A stretch of 64,000 bases of DNA from Avena insularis (Eukaryota; Streptophyta; Magnoliopsida; Poales; Poaceae): the NCBI GenBank assembly GCA_023614405.1, contig CM042686.1, positions 351,734,329 to 351,798,328 of the forward strand, given 5' to 3'. Positions 1 to 11,210 of this stretch are shown here, one piece after another. A program made the position numbers and the translations under genes. The notes under the pieces were generated by a model. It saw only the letters and a list, made by a program, of their open reading frames with translations. It ran no database searches and was not told the DNA's origin. Position 1 is the first letter of the stretch. Each line of letters starts with the position of its first letter.

Positions 1-2819
1 GTCGTAGGATGACCCACTCCCGAAGGTATCATCCTCGCTCTCACCTCTTGGGTCTTCCGCAGCTCCAGAGGTAGCACCGGGAGTCGGGCCACCCTCACCC
101 TCCTCGGTCCGGACAAACCATGGGACAAAAGCATCCACGCGCTCAGCCATGAGCTGCTCAAGGCAGACAACCTCGCCCACTAGGGTCCCTTGGGGTGCCT
201 CACGGGCTTCAGGAGATTTCTCCACAGAAAGTCGGCATCATGCTGGTGAAGGTGGAAGAAAACCTAGTTCACGGCGACTCACAGCATGCTTGTGCACTTG
301 CCCAGGTGAAAAGCTTGTAGAGCACGACCTTTCCCTCCAGCACTGCGGTGATCCGAGTGAAGAGCTCCAGGAAGGCTCCACTCTTATCGGTGTCGGCAAG
401 GGGCCCAAGATAAAAATCAGTCACCCCGGACTCCTGAAGGGTAGCAGTGGTGCGCAGGGCAAGCTCCCGGTACATCTTGCACCGCTGCTTCTTGAGCACT
501 CGACGTTCCAGCTCCTCTTGATCTTGGAGGCCCCAGCATTTCTGTAGCTCCTGCAAGACGTCCATATCCGCATTAGCTTGGCCCAGACGCTCTTCCACCT
601 TGCGTTGGGAGGCCTCCATTTTAGCCTTCTTCTCCAAGAAGCACTGCTCCCCGCGTAACAGCCTTCTGCAGGTACTCCTCCTGAAGGGCCATGCGTATGT
701 GCTTGACCTCCTTGAGGTTGGTCGCCTCAATCTCCATCTGATCCTCGGTGACCTTGGCATTACAGCGGCATATGCGGTCATCGATCTTGGCGCTTGGGTG
801 CTCAACATCGAGCTCGCGCTCCTCGAGCTTCTCGTGAGTCGCGTCTAGCTGCACCTCCAAGGCATCCATACGCCCCCTCTCTAGGAGAGTCGCATCCTCG
901 CGGAGCCAAACCACTTCTTCTCGCCATGCCACCTCCCACTCCCGGGCGGCGACCCTTTTGTGATCCTGCTCAGCCTCCTTTTTGGAAAAGGCGATTGCGC
1001 GATCGTGAATAGAGAGCTCGCGTGCCAGGCAGTCGAGGTCCCCGGAAGAAGGCCTATCTCCCCCGCAGGGTAGGCTCGGAGATAGAATCCTCATAGCCTT
1101 GTGATGCACCTCTTCAGGGACTCCCATGGCTCGCGGGCTCCGAGCACCTTGGCACTGCTCCCACAGCTCCAGAGCCATGTCGAGGACGACCCGCTCTTGA
1201 TGGAGGTGGCACTATGCCCCCCAAGTTGATGCTCCTATGCGGAAACGTCAACAAGGAATCAGTCGAGCCTAGCATGCACGGCTCCCACTATGGTATGAAG
1301 GCAGCCCGCTCTTACAAGGGAGGCATGGTCAGCCGTCTCTAGGGCCTGCGCTTTTGGCCCCGCGTTTCCTTGGGTGACGGGGCTCCACATGAGAGGGTCC
1401 TCCTTGTTGCCATAAGGGGGTGATGGGTAGGCCTCCTGGGCACCTACAATATCTAGAAATGGTAAAGCATATGCGTTGTCGCCGGTCACGGAGGTAGCCG
1501 GTAGGACCTCTGCTGAAGGCGCAACTCCGTCTCTCCTCTGACCAGGGTAGGCAAAGAAGCGGGTGGCACAGGACTCACTGCTCGCGCCCCGTCCCTCGCG
1601 GTGGGTGAGAGCGCAAGCTCGAGCTCAGGACCGGGGCTTCGCGAGCTCTGAAGGCCCCCACCATGACCAACGTGGGAGAAGGTCTCCCCCGGTGGTATTT
1701 GGTGAAAGACACCCCTCGGGGGAGCCCAGGGCGGCGGCGCCCTCCACAGATCCTCTGGCACCTGTTGATGGCGAACCCAACGCCCTCACCCGCCTCTTCT
1801 TATTCTCGTGTTGCATTTAGGAGAAGCGGGTCCATCAAACAAAAGGTGGAGCGGGAAATAATCGAGGGAAGCCCTCGAGAGGGTAACCCACCGCTTTCTT
1901 GTACGACCAACATAGTACTAGTGGTCCCTTTTCAAGCCCGGAGGAATGAAGGTGGCTCCCCCGCCTGATGGGGAATGTAGAGCAGCGGATCCCCTCGTGG
2001 CCGCAAAACCGGCCACCCTAGTCATGCAGGGCGTCGTACGACCTTCGTCGATGGCGGCATCGCGATCCCCGGTGCATGGAAGGTCTCCTTCATCATCCTC
2101 CGAGGGAGGTATGCTATGGGTTAGTCTTCCTGGATGAAGGGGCCAGGAAACATCACCGCCTCTGCTCTACGGTGTTCCCTCATCGACCGGCTCACGCATA
2201 AAATCCCGCACCCGGGCCGAGGCAGAAGGCCCATCGGTAGGTCCTCTCGCCCGAGTGTTATCCACCCATTGGCCAAAGGAGGGAAGTCTCGGATGGACGG
2301 TGCAGGAAGCACCCAACGAGTACAGGGGACGAGCCCCGAAGGAAGCTCAGGCACGATTCCCTTGCCAAGAAGCATCAGCATGAGGGCGACCACCATGTCT
2401 TCGGCGCGAAGCCCCGCGGATAGCCTAATCGCATCTTGAGGATAGGTCAAGTCCCACATGCCTTTGCGGTGCTCCTCGAGGGACGCGATCTGCTGGCGGA
2501 GGAACTCCCGGACCACCATCTCACCCGTTAGTCCTCGGCTCTTCATGTCCGCCACGTGGGGGGGGGGTCTAGAGCTCATATAGGAGGCAGCCACCAAGCC
2601 CATCCGAGGTTCTCCACTGCCTCCCCCATTGGAACGCGGACCTACGGGAGCATCTGGGAGGCATCCACGAGGACCTACTCAGACGATACCCCCAAGATGG
2701 AGAGGGGCAGGAAGCCCTCGCCGTCATCGTCAAAGAACCCGACACCACTGAGGCGGTCCTCCAACACAAGGACACAGAGACAAAAGAAGTGCCGAAAGAG
2801 TGCCAGCGAGGGCATCACG
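1..2819 (-). pseudogene. Transposase_28-type gypsy transposon gene, middle and C-terminal part
   Basis: This is the downstream two thirds of a minus-strand gene whose start lies at about 20505. Segment 2603-2121 resembles the middle of putative gypsy-type transposon proteins (MGLVAASYMSSRP start, MWDLTYPQDAIRL). Segment 1178-621 is a charged coiled coil rich in E, K, R and A, continued after a frameshift near 655 by segment 660-269. A very acidic tail follows near 220-3. There is also a frame change near 2620 and a G/C homopolymer at about 2560-2568. The family is common in Triticeae retroelements and its function is not known. The right edge is cut by the copia insertion at 2820, with target copy TCACG at 2815-2819. 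Introns are likely between 1180 and 2120 but I could not place them. It continues beyond the left edge of the window. Confidence 0.65.
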
Positions 2820-4279
2820 TGTTGGGCAACTCGCAGTGCTAGGCAAAAAGCACAAACTTTACTGATTTGACAAGGTCAAAGGCAATAGTTTGTACCTCTC
2901 GACGCGCAGGTGCACAAGCTGTGGAACCGTGTTGCGGTGGTGTCGTACGTTCCCCTCATCTCATTCGGCTCTGACGAACGTCTCGATCATAGGACCACCT
3001 CATCATCGGATCCGTGCTCCTACTTGCCTCCGACTTCGCCATCGCCTAACATCACCGATGAGCACCGCAGGTCTGATGCCTCTGCTGTCACACACACATA
3101 CAAGGTGGAACAATAGCAAGAGATATGCTAGTCTCGGTCTTGTAGCCGTGGGACAGGAAGGTGGTTACCAAGTCTAGCAAAACCCTAGTAAGCAGCACTG
3201 GATCCAAGAACATATCTTGTCCACCACCACCCACCTTCCTTTATATAGGAGAGTAGGTGAGGGCACACAACACTTCTGTCCATTGGTCCTAAACCCTATC
3301 CATAGTCAAAGTGGGTCCAACCCATTGACACATGTCCCTGTCCGAACAAGTCCAACTCACCGGCTTGTGATAGTTGGATCAACATCCGCCTAGTTCCACT
3401 CTCTTAAGTGTGCGATCTCGCAGGCTTACGGTAAGCCGGACATAGGTCAGTAATCATTCAGTCCGAGCAGTATCTCGATGACTTTCCGACTAGAGCTGAT
3501 AATTGGTAGCCGCCTCTAGCAAGACTTGCTAACTCCCGGTTTACGCAAGTGCCCTCAGTGTGATGATATGTCTGAGTCCCTTTGCCTCATGATATTGGTG
3601 ATCAACCGTAGGGGAGATTCCGTCATCCTAGTGCCGGTTTACTAACTTCTTGTTGCAGTGATAACTAATTCCCTCTGGCTTCCCTAAGTCGTACTACCTC
3701 GATCAACACTTGATCGAGTAGCACATGGCCATGCTTCTGAATCATATCATACGAGAGGGCCCAAAGTATATCTCTCTGAGATGGATGGGAAAATCCCTTC
3801 TTGACTGATCCACGTCATGCAGCTTGCTTTGAAGTTGGCCCAAGACCACCCTTATGACTCCCAGTTATGGTGAACGTTAGATGGAGTCAAAGCCGGATTT
3901 TCGACAACTCAGATTGTGCGATCCCCTCAGGTCGAAGGATTCCATTATGTTAATTGGAGCGTATGATAGTGTGCTCACGTCCTACTAACCTTTGGATTGG
4001 TCCGGCTATCATACCTCTTCCAACTAGACAATGCAAGGCGGATAGCATCTCCATGCTCATGAAACATGAAACATTATCATCTTCCGACTTACAAATTACT
4101 CTCGGCAGTGGGTTTCCCTCCCAACCTCAAATGACTAAGGACAAAGTAGCTCGAGCTAGATATAAGTATGTGGTTCCGCACTTGCAACAATTGCAGTGAC
4201 AGATATAACTAGCTCTAAGCCAGATACTGGGTTACAAATACAAGGCAGACTGTGAGACTCTAGAGCATCATTCCTAACA
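2820..4279 (-). repeat. 3' LTR of the minus-strand copia element
   Basis: It matches 11211-12697 along its length: compare the stretch after 2873 with that after 11298, and the shared ends GCATCATTCCTAACA. The two LTRs differ at many visible positions and by small indels, so the insertion is not recent. A TATATAAA box on the minus strand is at 3240-3247. Confidence 0.9.
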
Positions 4280-4292
4280 GTCTCCCACTTGC
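4280..4292 (-). other. Polypurine tract of the copia element
   Basis: On the minus strand this reads as a purine stretch, AAGTGGGAGAC, directly before the 3' LTR start TGTTAGG. This is the expected plus-strand priming site for copia elements. Confidence 0.8.
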
Positions 4293-4307
4293 ACTAGAGT
4301 CGAACAC

Positions 4308-4967
4308 TTAGGCATATCTAGGCAATAGGCATATCATGACCATCGCTCTTACGTGTGCCTCAAACTTAGGTTGTGGAAGAGGCTTCGTCAACAGGTTTGC
4401 AACATTTGCATCCGTGTGTACCTTGCATAGCTTAATTTCTCTGCGATCGACGAACTGCCGGATCAGGTGAAATTTCCTGAGTATGTGCTTATTCTTCTGG
4501 TGTGCTCGTGGCTCCTTAGCTTGTGCAATAGCACCAGTATTGTCACAATACACGTCTAACGGATTGGACGAGCCCGGAACAACACCGAGTTTGATCAGAT
4601 TTTTTTTCATCCAAACCCCTTCTTTTGCCGCCTTTGAGGCAGCAACATACTAAGCTTCTATCGTAAAATCGGCCACCGATTCTTAATTGGAACTCTTCTA
4701 GCTCACTACACCTCCATTTACTATGAACACATAGCTAGATTGCAAGCGCGAGTCATCCAGGTTGGTCTGAAAGCTAGCATCAATTCAACCCTTTACACCT
4801 AGCTCTTCCTCACCACCATAGACTAGGAACTCATCTTGAGTACGTCTCAAGTACTTAAAGATATTCTTTATTGTTGTGCAGTGGCTTTCACTAGGATCCG
4901 ACTGATATCTGATCGTTATACTTAGAGCATAGGAAATATTCAGCTTAGTACATATCATCGCATACAT
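4308..4967 (-). pseudogene. Copia RNase H and end of reverse transcriptase
   Basis: Two open pieces (4967-4785 and 4610-4308) read as the C-terminal end of copia Pol. The first has the connection region before RNase H (YLRRTQDEFLVYGG). The second has the RNase H core: an Asp in DVYCDNTGAIAQAKEP, the HQKNKHI stretch, and an HTDANVANLLTKPL tail, all typical of plant copia polyproteins. Stops and a frame change separate the two pieces between 4610 and 4785, so this is dead coding sequence. It sits just inside the 3' LTR, as expected for the end of Pol. Confidence 0.85.
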
Positions 4968-5122
4968 GATCTATCCTACTGTCGAAGCATACGGGATCCT
5001 TTCCATCTGACTTCGCTCATCAGCCGATGCTAGGCATTGAGTCTTACAAAGTCGGATTCCATGCGCCATCAGCAAGAACCTCTTCTTAGCCGAATCCATA
5101 TTGAACTTCTTCAATATCTTAT

Positions 5123-6279
5123 CTAGATATGTACTATGATCAAACCTATGAGTCTTCGGGATCTATCTCTATAGATCTTAATTCCTAGTATAAATGCCGC
5201 CTCACCCAAGTCCTTCATTTGGAAACACCTTTCGAAAGAATCCTTGGTTTCTTGCAACATTGGAACGATGTTTCTGACTATCAATATGTCATCTACATAT
5301 AGTAGCAGAAAAACAACTAAGCTTTCACTAAACTTCCTGTATACACAAGAATCTTGTTCACTTTTGATGAAGCCAAACAATTTGACCACTTCATCAAAAC
5401 AAATGTTCCAACTCCAACTTTCTTGCTTCAACCCATAGATGGATTTCTAAAGCTTGCAAACTCTGTTAGGACTATCCAGATTGACAAAACCCTCGAGCTA
5501 TATCATATAGACCTCCTCATTTAAATTTCCGTTAAGGAAAGCCGTTTTGACATCCATCTGCCATATCTCCCAATCGAAATATGCAGCTAGTGCTAACATG
5601 ATCCTTACCGAATTAAGCATCACTACTAGCAAGAAAGTATCATCATATTAAACTCATTAAACTTGTAGGAACCCTTTCGCAACAAGCCGTGCTTTATAGA
5701 TAGAACTATTTACGTTTTTGTCAGTTTTCCTCTTTACGACCCATTTTCTCTCGATGGATCTTGCACCATCTGGCTGATCAACCAAGTTCCAAACTTGATT
5801 GTAATCCATGGACTTTAACTTGGATCTCATGGCTCCAAGCCATGAATCAGAACCAACACTTCCCATCGCATCCTGATAGGTAGTCGGCTCATCATCGTCA
5901 AGTATAAGTACGTCTCCACATAGTCCTGCTGATCTTTGGGGCTCTGGTGCATTTGTCGGCTTAGGCACAATGTCTGTCTCAACCTCAAAGATTGCCAACT
6001 TGTCCTGAATCGATGAATCCTGAATTTCTTCGAGTTCCACCCTATTCCCACAATCTTTCCAGCTAAGAAACTCTTTCTCCAGAAAGGCCCCATTTCGAGC
6101 GACAAACACTTTGCCCTCTTTTTAGTTGTAGAAATAGTAACCCAAGTTTGCTTAGGGTAGTCTATGGAAACTACCTTATACGACTTGGGGATGATCTTGT
6201 CAGATTGTAATCTCTTGACAAAAGCTTCACATCCCCAAATCTTAAGAAAAGCCAAGGCCGGTTTCTTGCCCGTCCACAT
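5123..6279 (-). pseudogene. Copia reverse transcriptase, broken
   Basis: Several overlapping pieces encode the reverse transcriptase and the region before it. Piece 6279-5827 resembles the spacer after integrase (WTGKKPALAFLKIWGCEAFVK). Piece 6109-5657 holds the N-terminal RT block ending in RLVAKGF. Piece 5431-5123 carries the catalytic motif YVDDIL, the two Asp residues that bind metal. At least two frame changes and several stops separate them (near 5830-6100 and 5440-5650). In an intact element this domain copies element RNA to cDNA in cytoplasmic particles. Here it cannot be produced as one protein. Confidence 0.85.
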
Positions 6280-6353
6280 CTATGTGGTGTATTTTCTACT
6301 GATTTAGATGGCACTTTGTTTAGTGTTATCGCTGCCGTCTCTAGACAAAAACC

Positions 6354-7241
6354 CTAGAATGATAAAGGAAGATCCATCTTACTCGTCATCAACCTCACCA
6401 TGTCTAACAAGGTTCGGTTCCGCCTTTCTGACACACCATTCCTCTGAGGTGTTCCCGGCGGGGTGAGCATTGGAACTATTCCACAACTCTTGAGATGGTC
6501 ATCAAACTCATGGCTCATATATTCGCCTCCACGATCTGATCGTAGAAACTTAATATTCTTGCCAAGTTGGTTTTGCACTTTACTTTGTAACTCTTTGAAC
6601 TTTTCAAAGGTCTTTGACTTGGATTTCATCAGGTAGACATAGCCATATCTACTGAGATAATCCATGAATGTGACAAAATACTCATAACCACCTCTGGCTG
6701 ACGTGCTCATTGGACTGCATACATCACTATGTATTATCTCCAGCAAGTCGGACGCCCTCTCACAATTCTTTGTGAAAGGTGTCTTGGTCATCTTTCCCAG
6801 CAAACAGGACTCACATGTTTCGAATGGCTCCAAGCCGGATGAATCCAGGAGTCCATCACCATGGAGCTTCTGCATACGTTTCTAGCTTATATGACCAAGG
6901 CGACAATGGCATAGATAAGTAGAACTAAGATCATTTGGCTTTAACCTTTTATCATCCAAGTTATAAACTAATTTACATTCAAGATGAAGCACAAAAAGTC
7001 CGGATTGGACAGATGCATAGCCATGAAACACATTATTAAAATAAAAGGAACAACCATTGTTCTTAATACTTGATTCATAACCCTGATCCATCAAACATGA
7101 GGCGGAAATGATGTTTCTACTTAGTACAGGAACATAATAACATTTATTTACTTCTAGTACAAATCCTAAAGGTAAATGGAGTTTCATCGTCCCTATGGCT
7201 AACACAGCAACTCTTTCTTTGTTTTTGACTCTGATGTCCAT
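6354..7241 (-). pseudogene. Copia GAG-pre-integrase and integrase core
   Basis: Segment 7241-6882 ends in the H-x4-H half of the zinc-binding N-terminal domain (HCRLGH). After one in-frame stop at 6884-6882, the frame continues with CESC, completing an HHCC motif. The catalytic core shows Asp in HSDVC, Asp in RSDRGGEY and Glu in NGVSERRN, with exactly 35 residues between the second Asp and the Glu, so the DD35E triad is intact. A stop at 6354 ends the piece. An intact protein would insert the cDNA into chromosomes. Apart from one stop, this is the best preserved domain of the element. Confidence 0.9.
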
Positions 7242-7600
7242 CTCCCTCTCGACACGCTCCTATGCCTTACTAGTCCCTGCATCAAGTTGCACACATGAAC
7301 AACCGATCCGGTATCATATACCCAGGTACTGCTAGGAGTGTCGGCAAGATAAATGTCTATAACATTCACAACAAGTGTACCTGAGTCGGAAGTCATACTT
7401 CCACTCCTGGCTTTATCCACCTTGTACTTGTCGCAGTTCCTCTTCTAGTGACCCTTCTCCTTACAGTAAAAGCATACTATACCTAGAGGTTTTTCCGACT
7501 TGCTAGTCACTGAGCCGGCGATGGGACTTGGATCTAGTGTTCCGTCTCCCTTTGGATTGGCTTTCTTAGACCAAGATTTCTTCTTGATCTTGGAAGCATT
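7199..7600 (-). pseudogene. Copia Gag zinc knuckle and aspartic protease
   Basis: A CCHC zinc knuckle (C-x2-C-x4-H-x4-C) can be read on the minus strand at 7474-7433, with one stop codon directly after its His. The protease follows in 7420-7199, with its active site in WVYDTGS at about 7325-7305. In copia elements the protease matures Gag-Pol and the knuckle binds RNA. A frame change near 7240 joins it to the integrase region, so it is broken. Confidence 0.82.
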
Positions 7601-8248
7601 CTACACCATCAACACTTGACTAGTGCCGCCTCTCTTGATGTCTGCTTCTACTGTCTTGAGCATCCCTTGAACTTCTGCTAGTTTCTTATTCATGCCATGC
7701 ATATGGTAGTTCGAAATGAATGGACCATAAGCACTAGGAAGAGAATTCAGGAGAATATTAGCAGCGAACTCTTCGCTCAAGGGAAAACCTAGACGATCCA
7801 AGGACTGCACATATCCGACCATCTTGATCATGTGTGGTCCCAGTGGATCTCCGTATTTCAGCTTGCACCTAAGAAAGGCTCTGGAGAGATTGTACCTCTC
7901 TATCCTAGCCTGTGTCTCAAACATGACCTTGAGGGCAACTATCATATCATATGCCTCAACATTCTCAAACTTCTGCTGCAGTTCTGGCTCCATGTGAGCG
8001 AGCATTAGGCAGCTGACTTCTGTTGACTCATCTTGAGCCCGGCGAAAGGCGGTTCTTATAGCGTTAGGCTCATCAGTGCCCAGCTCATTCTAAATTGGAT
8101 TGTTTAGGACATGTTCCTTCTTTTCTTGCTTGAGAATGATTCTCAAGTTACGATACCAGTTGGTAAAGTTTGTTCCATTCAGCTTGTCCTTCTCAAGGAT
8201 CATATACAATGCAAAACTAGAAATCTGAATGGTTCTAGTTGATGCCAT
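7601..8248 (-). pseudogene. Copia Gag capsid region
   Basis: The likely start codon is at 8248-8246 (MASTRTIQIS), a familiar start of plant copia Gag. The frame stays open except for one TAG near 8090, then runs through MLAHMEPELQQKFENVEAYDM to a stop at 7601. The layout fits the UBN2 (Ty1/copia Gag) family: a tryptophan-containing N-terminal block, then a helical capsid domain ending in a GMLKTVEADIK-like segment. The zinc knuckle follows downstream. The leader between this start and the primer site is split by the nested copia element. Confidence 0.85.
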
Positions 8249-8412
8249 CTACAAATGAAAGATGCAAAACACTTAAGACAATGTATCTATAATAGGAGAA
8301 GCCGTATTAAACTCTTTAATCGTGCACACTCCACTGAGACTAATATCACTTCGATAGTAGATAGTATTTTAGGATCTCGCTTAGTTACCCGACTAGTAAG
8401 CCAATGCATCAT

Positions 8413-9795
8413 TGCTAAAAGGGCATTTCCTATCCTAAGTGGTTTTGATGTTTGTTGACAACACATGTGTCAGACTAGTCATTTTGGTAAGTGTGTCTCA
8501 AGTTTTTACGAAGGAGAAGACATTTGGTTCCCCTCTAAAAGGTCCATAGTAAGATATACTTTTTCCTAGGGCTTTTTGCTTGAGTCGTAGGAACACCGTA
8601 CTATCAAGAGGGGGTTCGCTTTGGAAAGTTTGGGTGGAATCAACACTGTTCTGCAAAACCTAAAGCTTTCCCTTTGGTTGAGAACTCATGTGGTATTTTC
8701 CCTCGTTGTTGTGTCATTTTGCTTTTGTGAGGTCCGGTAGTACCGGAATTTCCATCCGGTACTACCGCTCAGCACCGGTAGTACCGCTTTGTGGTTCCGG
8801 GCGAGCCTGAGCTAATTAGTGAGCCGTGTCTCCCCTTCTGCCTCACACAGTACCTCTGAGCGGCACTACCGCCCACATCCGGTAGTACTGCTCCTTTGGC
8901 CGGTACTACCGCTTGGCGGTAGCACCGCTATTTTGAGCTGCTTCTACTATGGGAGGCAGGGCCACACCATGGCGCTTGAGCCCTTCCGGTAGCTCGTCCA
9001 GTACCTGACCGGTAGTACCACGTTCATCTGGTACTACTGCTCATGGGACCGGTACTACCAGTTGGGGTCGAGCTGCAACAGGAAGATTCCACATGAGGGT
9101 ATAAATAGGGATTTCTTCTCCAACAAGAAGTTGGCATGTTTTATCTCTCTCCTCCATTGTTCTTGAGCTTCGTTTCTACTAGATCTCCCCCCATAGTGCT
9201 CCAATCTCCTTGATACTTTGGGATTTGGTGGAGGAGGTCTAGAGCTAGGGTTTCACCAAAGCAAAGTTGATTCCCCCCTTGTTTTCCTGTGTGGATCTTG
9301 TTACTCTTGGGTTATTTGAACCCTAGACGGAAGAGGTCAATCTCAGAGCTTGAACATTTGTTGTAAAGCTTCAGGATCATGTTGGGTGACTCCAAGTGTG
9401 GTGAAGGTCTACTCAACAAGTTTGTAAAGGTTTTGGTCACCACCTTCAAGGTCACCGCATAGTGGAACGGGTGCTTGCCATGAGGCGGGTGCTTGGGAGA
9501 ATAGGGTGAGGCCTTCTATGGCGCTGGTGGTCTTAGTATCACCCACCCCTCCAATGGAGATGTACTTCCCGTCAAAAGGAAGGAACTTCGGGAAAACATC
9601 TCTATGTCTACTCTCGGTTACTTCTATCCTTTACCCTTTACTTATTGTTGTTTACTTGCTTGCTTTTCATATAAGTTCTATCACCTACTTGCACATCTAG
9701 AGAACTTACTTTGTATTTAGCTTTAATTTGAAAAATAACTAAAAATTGAGTAGTGCCTATTCACCCCGCCTCTAGTCACTTATACCGATCTTTCA
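8413..9795 (+). repeat. 5' LTR of the nested copia element
   Basis: This is the stretch before the primer binding site. It contains a cluster of GGTAGTACCG-like motifs in both orientations at about 8730-9065, followed by a TATA box. The left end is approximate. Confidence 0.7.
9100..9107 (+). promoter_or_regulatory. TATA box of the nested copia LTR
   Basis: TATAAATA lies inside the LTR about 690 bp before its end, downstream of the GGTAGTACCG cluster. This is the usual place for the LTR promoter. Whether it is active is not known. Confidence 0.6.
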
Positions 9796-9797
9796 AT

Positions 9798-9809
9798 TGG
9801 TATCAGAGC
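9798..9809 (+). other. Primer binding site, initiator tRNA-Met type
   Basis: TGGTATCAGAGC, complementary to the 3' end of plant initiator tRNA-Met, lies 2 bp after the LTR end. It fixes the element's orientation as plus. Confidence 0.9.
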
Positions 9810-9846
9810 AAGGTGCTCTTCTTTGGCTTAACCGCCTAAGAGAAGT

Positions 9847-10916
9847 ATGGTTGACTCTAGGGGAAATGAAACCACTTCTGAAGTAACACGCATCTCTAAG
9901 AGTTAGCTATCTGCATCTATGGATATGCTTCGACAAGAAATGAAAGGCTTGCTTGAATTGTATCTTGGTAAAAAGGAAGTTGTGGTTGCCGACGCCATTG
10001 ATAATCCATCAAGTGGCTCAAAACCGGTGGAAGATCCTCACAAGGAATCTCCCAACAGTGATGATGGAAATAAGTCTAAAAGCAACCCCATGGGAAACAT
10101 GCCACCACCATCTAGCTACAATAATGCCCCTCTTCCTATGCCACATATAAACCATCGTGGTCCAGCACCTAAGCTTGATGTATCTAATTTTGCCAATTGG
10201 AAATATCTCATGCGCTCTCACTTCAAAACTTCTAGTGTTCATCTTTGTAAGGTTGTGGAGTTCGGCTTCTATCCACGTGACCCTTACAACATGACACCTA
10301 CCGAGGAAATCAACAATCAACTCAATGGCACCATAATGGTTATCCTCCAAGATGCTTTGACTCATGAGCAAATGACTCACATTCGCTCTTATGACACCGC
10401 CAAGGAATCTTGGAATGCTCTTCAACGTGTCTATCTTGGCAATGAAAGCATTCAAACCTCCAGGTTTAAAGAAATGCACTATGAAGCCGATGCCTTTGTT
10501 GGGAAGGAAGATGAGACTCCCGAAGATCTCTTTCGAAGGGTCACGACTCTCTCAATTTGGATGATTGACCATGGTAATAGGGATGTGGATGACAAGTGGA
10601 TCAAGAGCAAGTTCATGCAAGCCATCTTGCCTTTCCACCGTGAATTGGCTAACAATATTCACTCAAGATCGGACTTCTATTCCATGTCCTCGAATGAAGT
10701 GTTGAATGAGTTTGTGGATCTTGGAATCATGAACAAGACTGCGGATGATGATCTTGCATGTGCTCGGAGAATTGATTCTCCAACTCTTGCTTTGAAGGCC
10801 AAAGCTCATGTCTATGAATAAGAAGTTGATTCGTTGGGGATGATTGAAGGTGATGATGAAGACATCAAGTGTTCTCTCCATGAGCAATTGGCACAGTTGG
10901 AACCTTGCCGACTCAC
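9847..10916 (+). pseudogene. Copia Gag of the nested element, truncated
   Basis: The frame opens at ATG 9847, only 38 bp after the primer site, and has a TAG near 9904. It continues from MDMLRQEMKG (9919) to a stop at 10819-10821. The same frame then reads on in acidic sequence (EVDSLGMIEGDDED) to about 10890. The core (LDVSNFANWKYLMRSHF ... HIRSYDTAKESWNALQRVY) matches the N-terminal and UBN2 capsid domains of plant copia Gag. There is no zinc knuckle or pol because the element is cut off. Codons are well preserved apart from the two stops, so it decayed less than the element it landed in. Confidence 0.85.
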
Positions 10917-11197
10917 ACCAGCTAACTCTTAGATATAACTTTTCACATGGTACAGTTGTCCTATTCTTGTCCAACAAGAAAAGAAACTTTAGTGGTCGAT
11001 TGTGGACATCAACCACGTGACCTCCCACTTTGACCTAGACCATTTTTTACCAACTTGTTGGCCAAGACAAACCAGATCTAGCCACTTCCCTAGATCGAAA
11101 CTGATCAAAAAGGCAAAACGAAAACAACGAGAAAGATCCAATTTTTCCTACTAGCTCATATCATGCGCAAGAACTAGGCCAAAAACCTAGAGCCGAT

Positions 11198-11209
11198 GCT
11201 CTGATACCA
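11198..11209 (-). other. Primer binding site of the minus-strand copia element
   Basis: The minus strand reads TGGTATCAGAGC, the initiator tRNA-Met complement, one base inside the right LTR. It shows that the right LTR is the 5' LTR. Confidence 0.92.
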
Positions 11210-11210
11210 C

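Larger units (their letters stand above)
8413..10916 (+). mobile_element. Truncated copia element nested in the copia leader
   Basis: A plus-strand copia fragment made of one LTR, a tRNA-Met primer site and part of gag. The LTR ends TTTCA at 9795. The left border is uncertain: TG at 8413 is my best reading, and another candidate is near 8450. The right border is a truncation at about 10890-10930, after which the minus-strand leader of the older element resumes. No second LTR or target duplication could be found, so pol and the 3' LTR were lost by deletion. Confidence 0.75.

Noticed and set aside
10018..10479. 153-codon minus-strand ORF
   Set aside because: It is a shadow of the plus-strand copia gag at 9847-10916.
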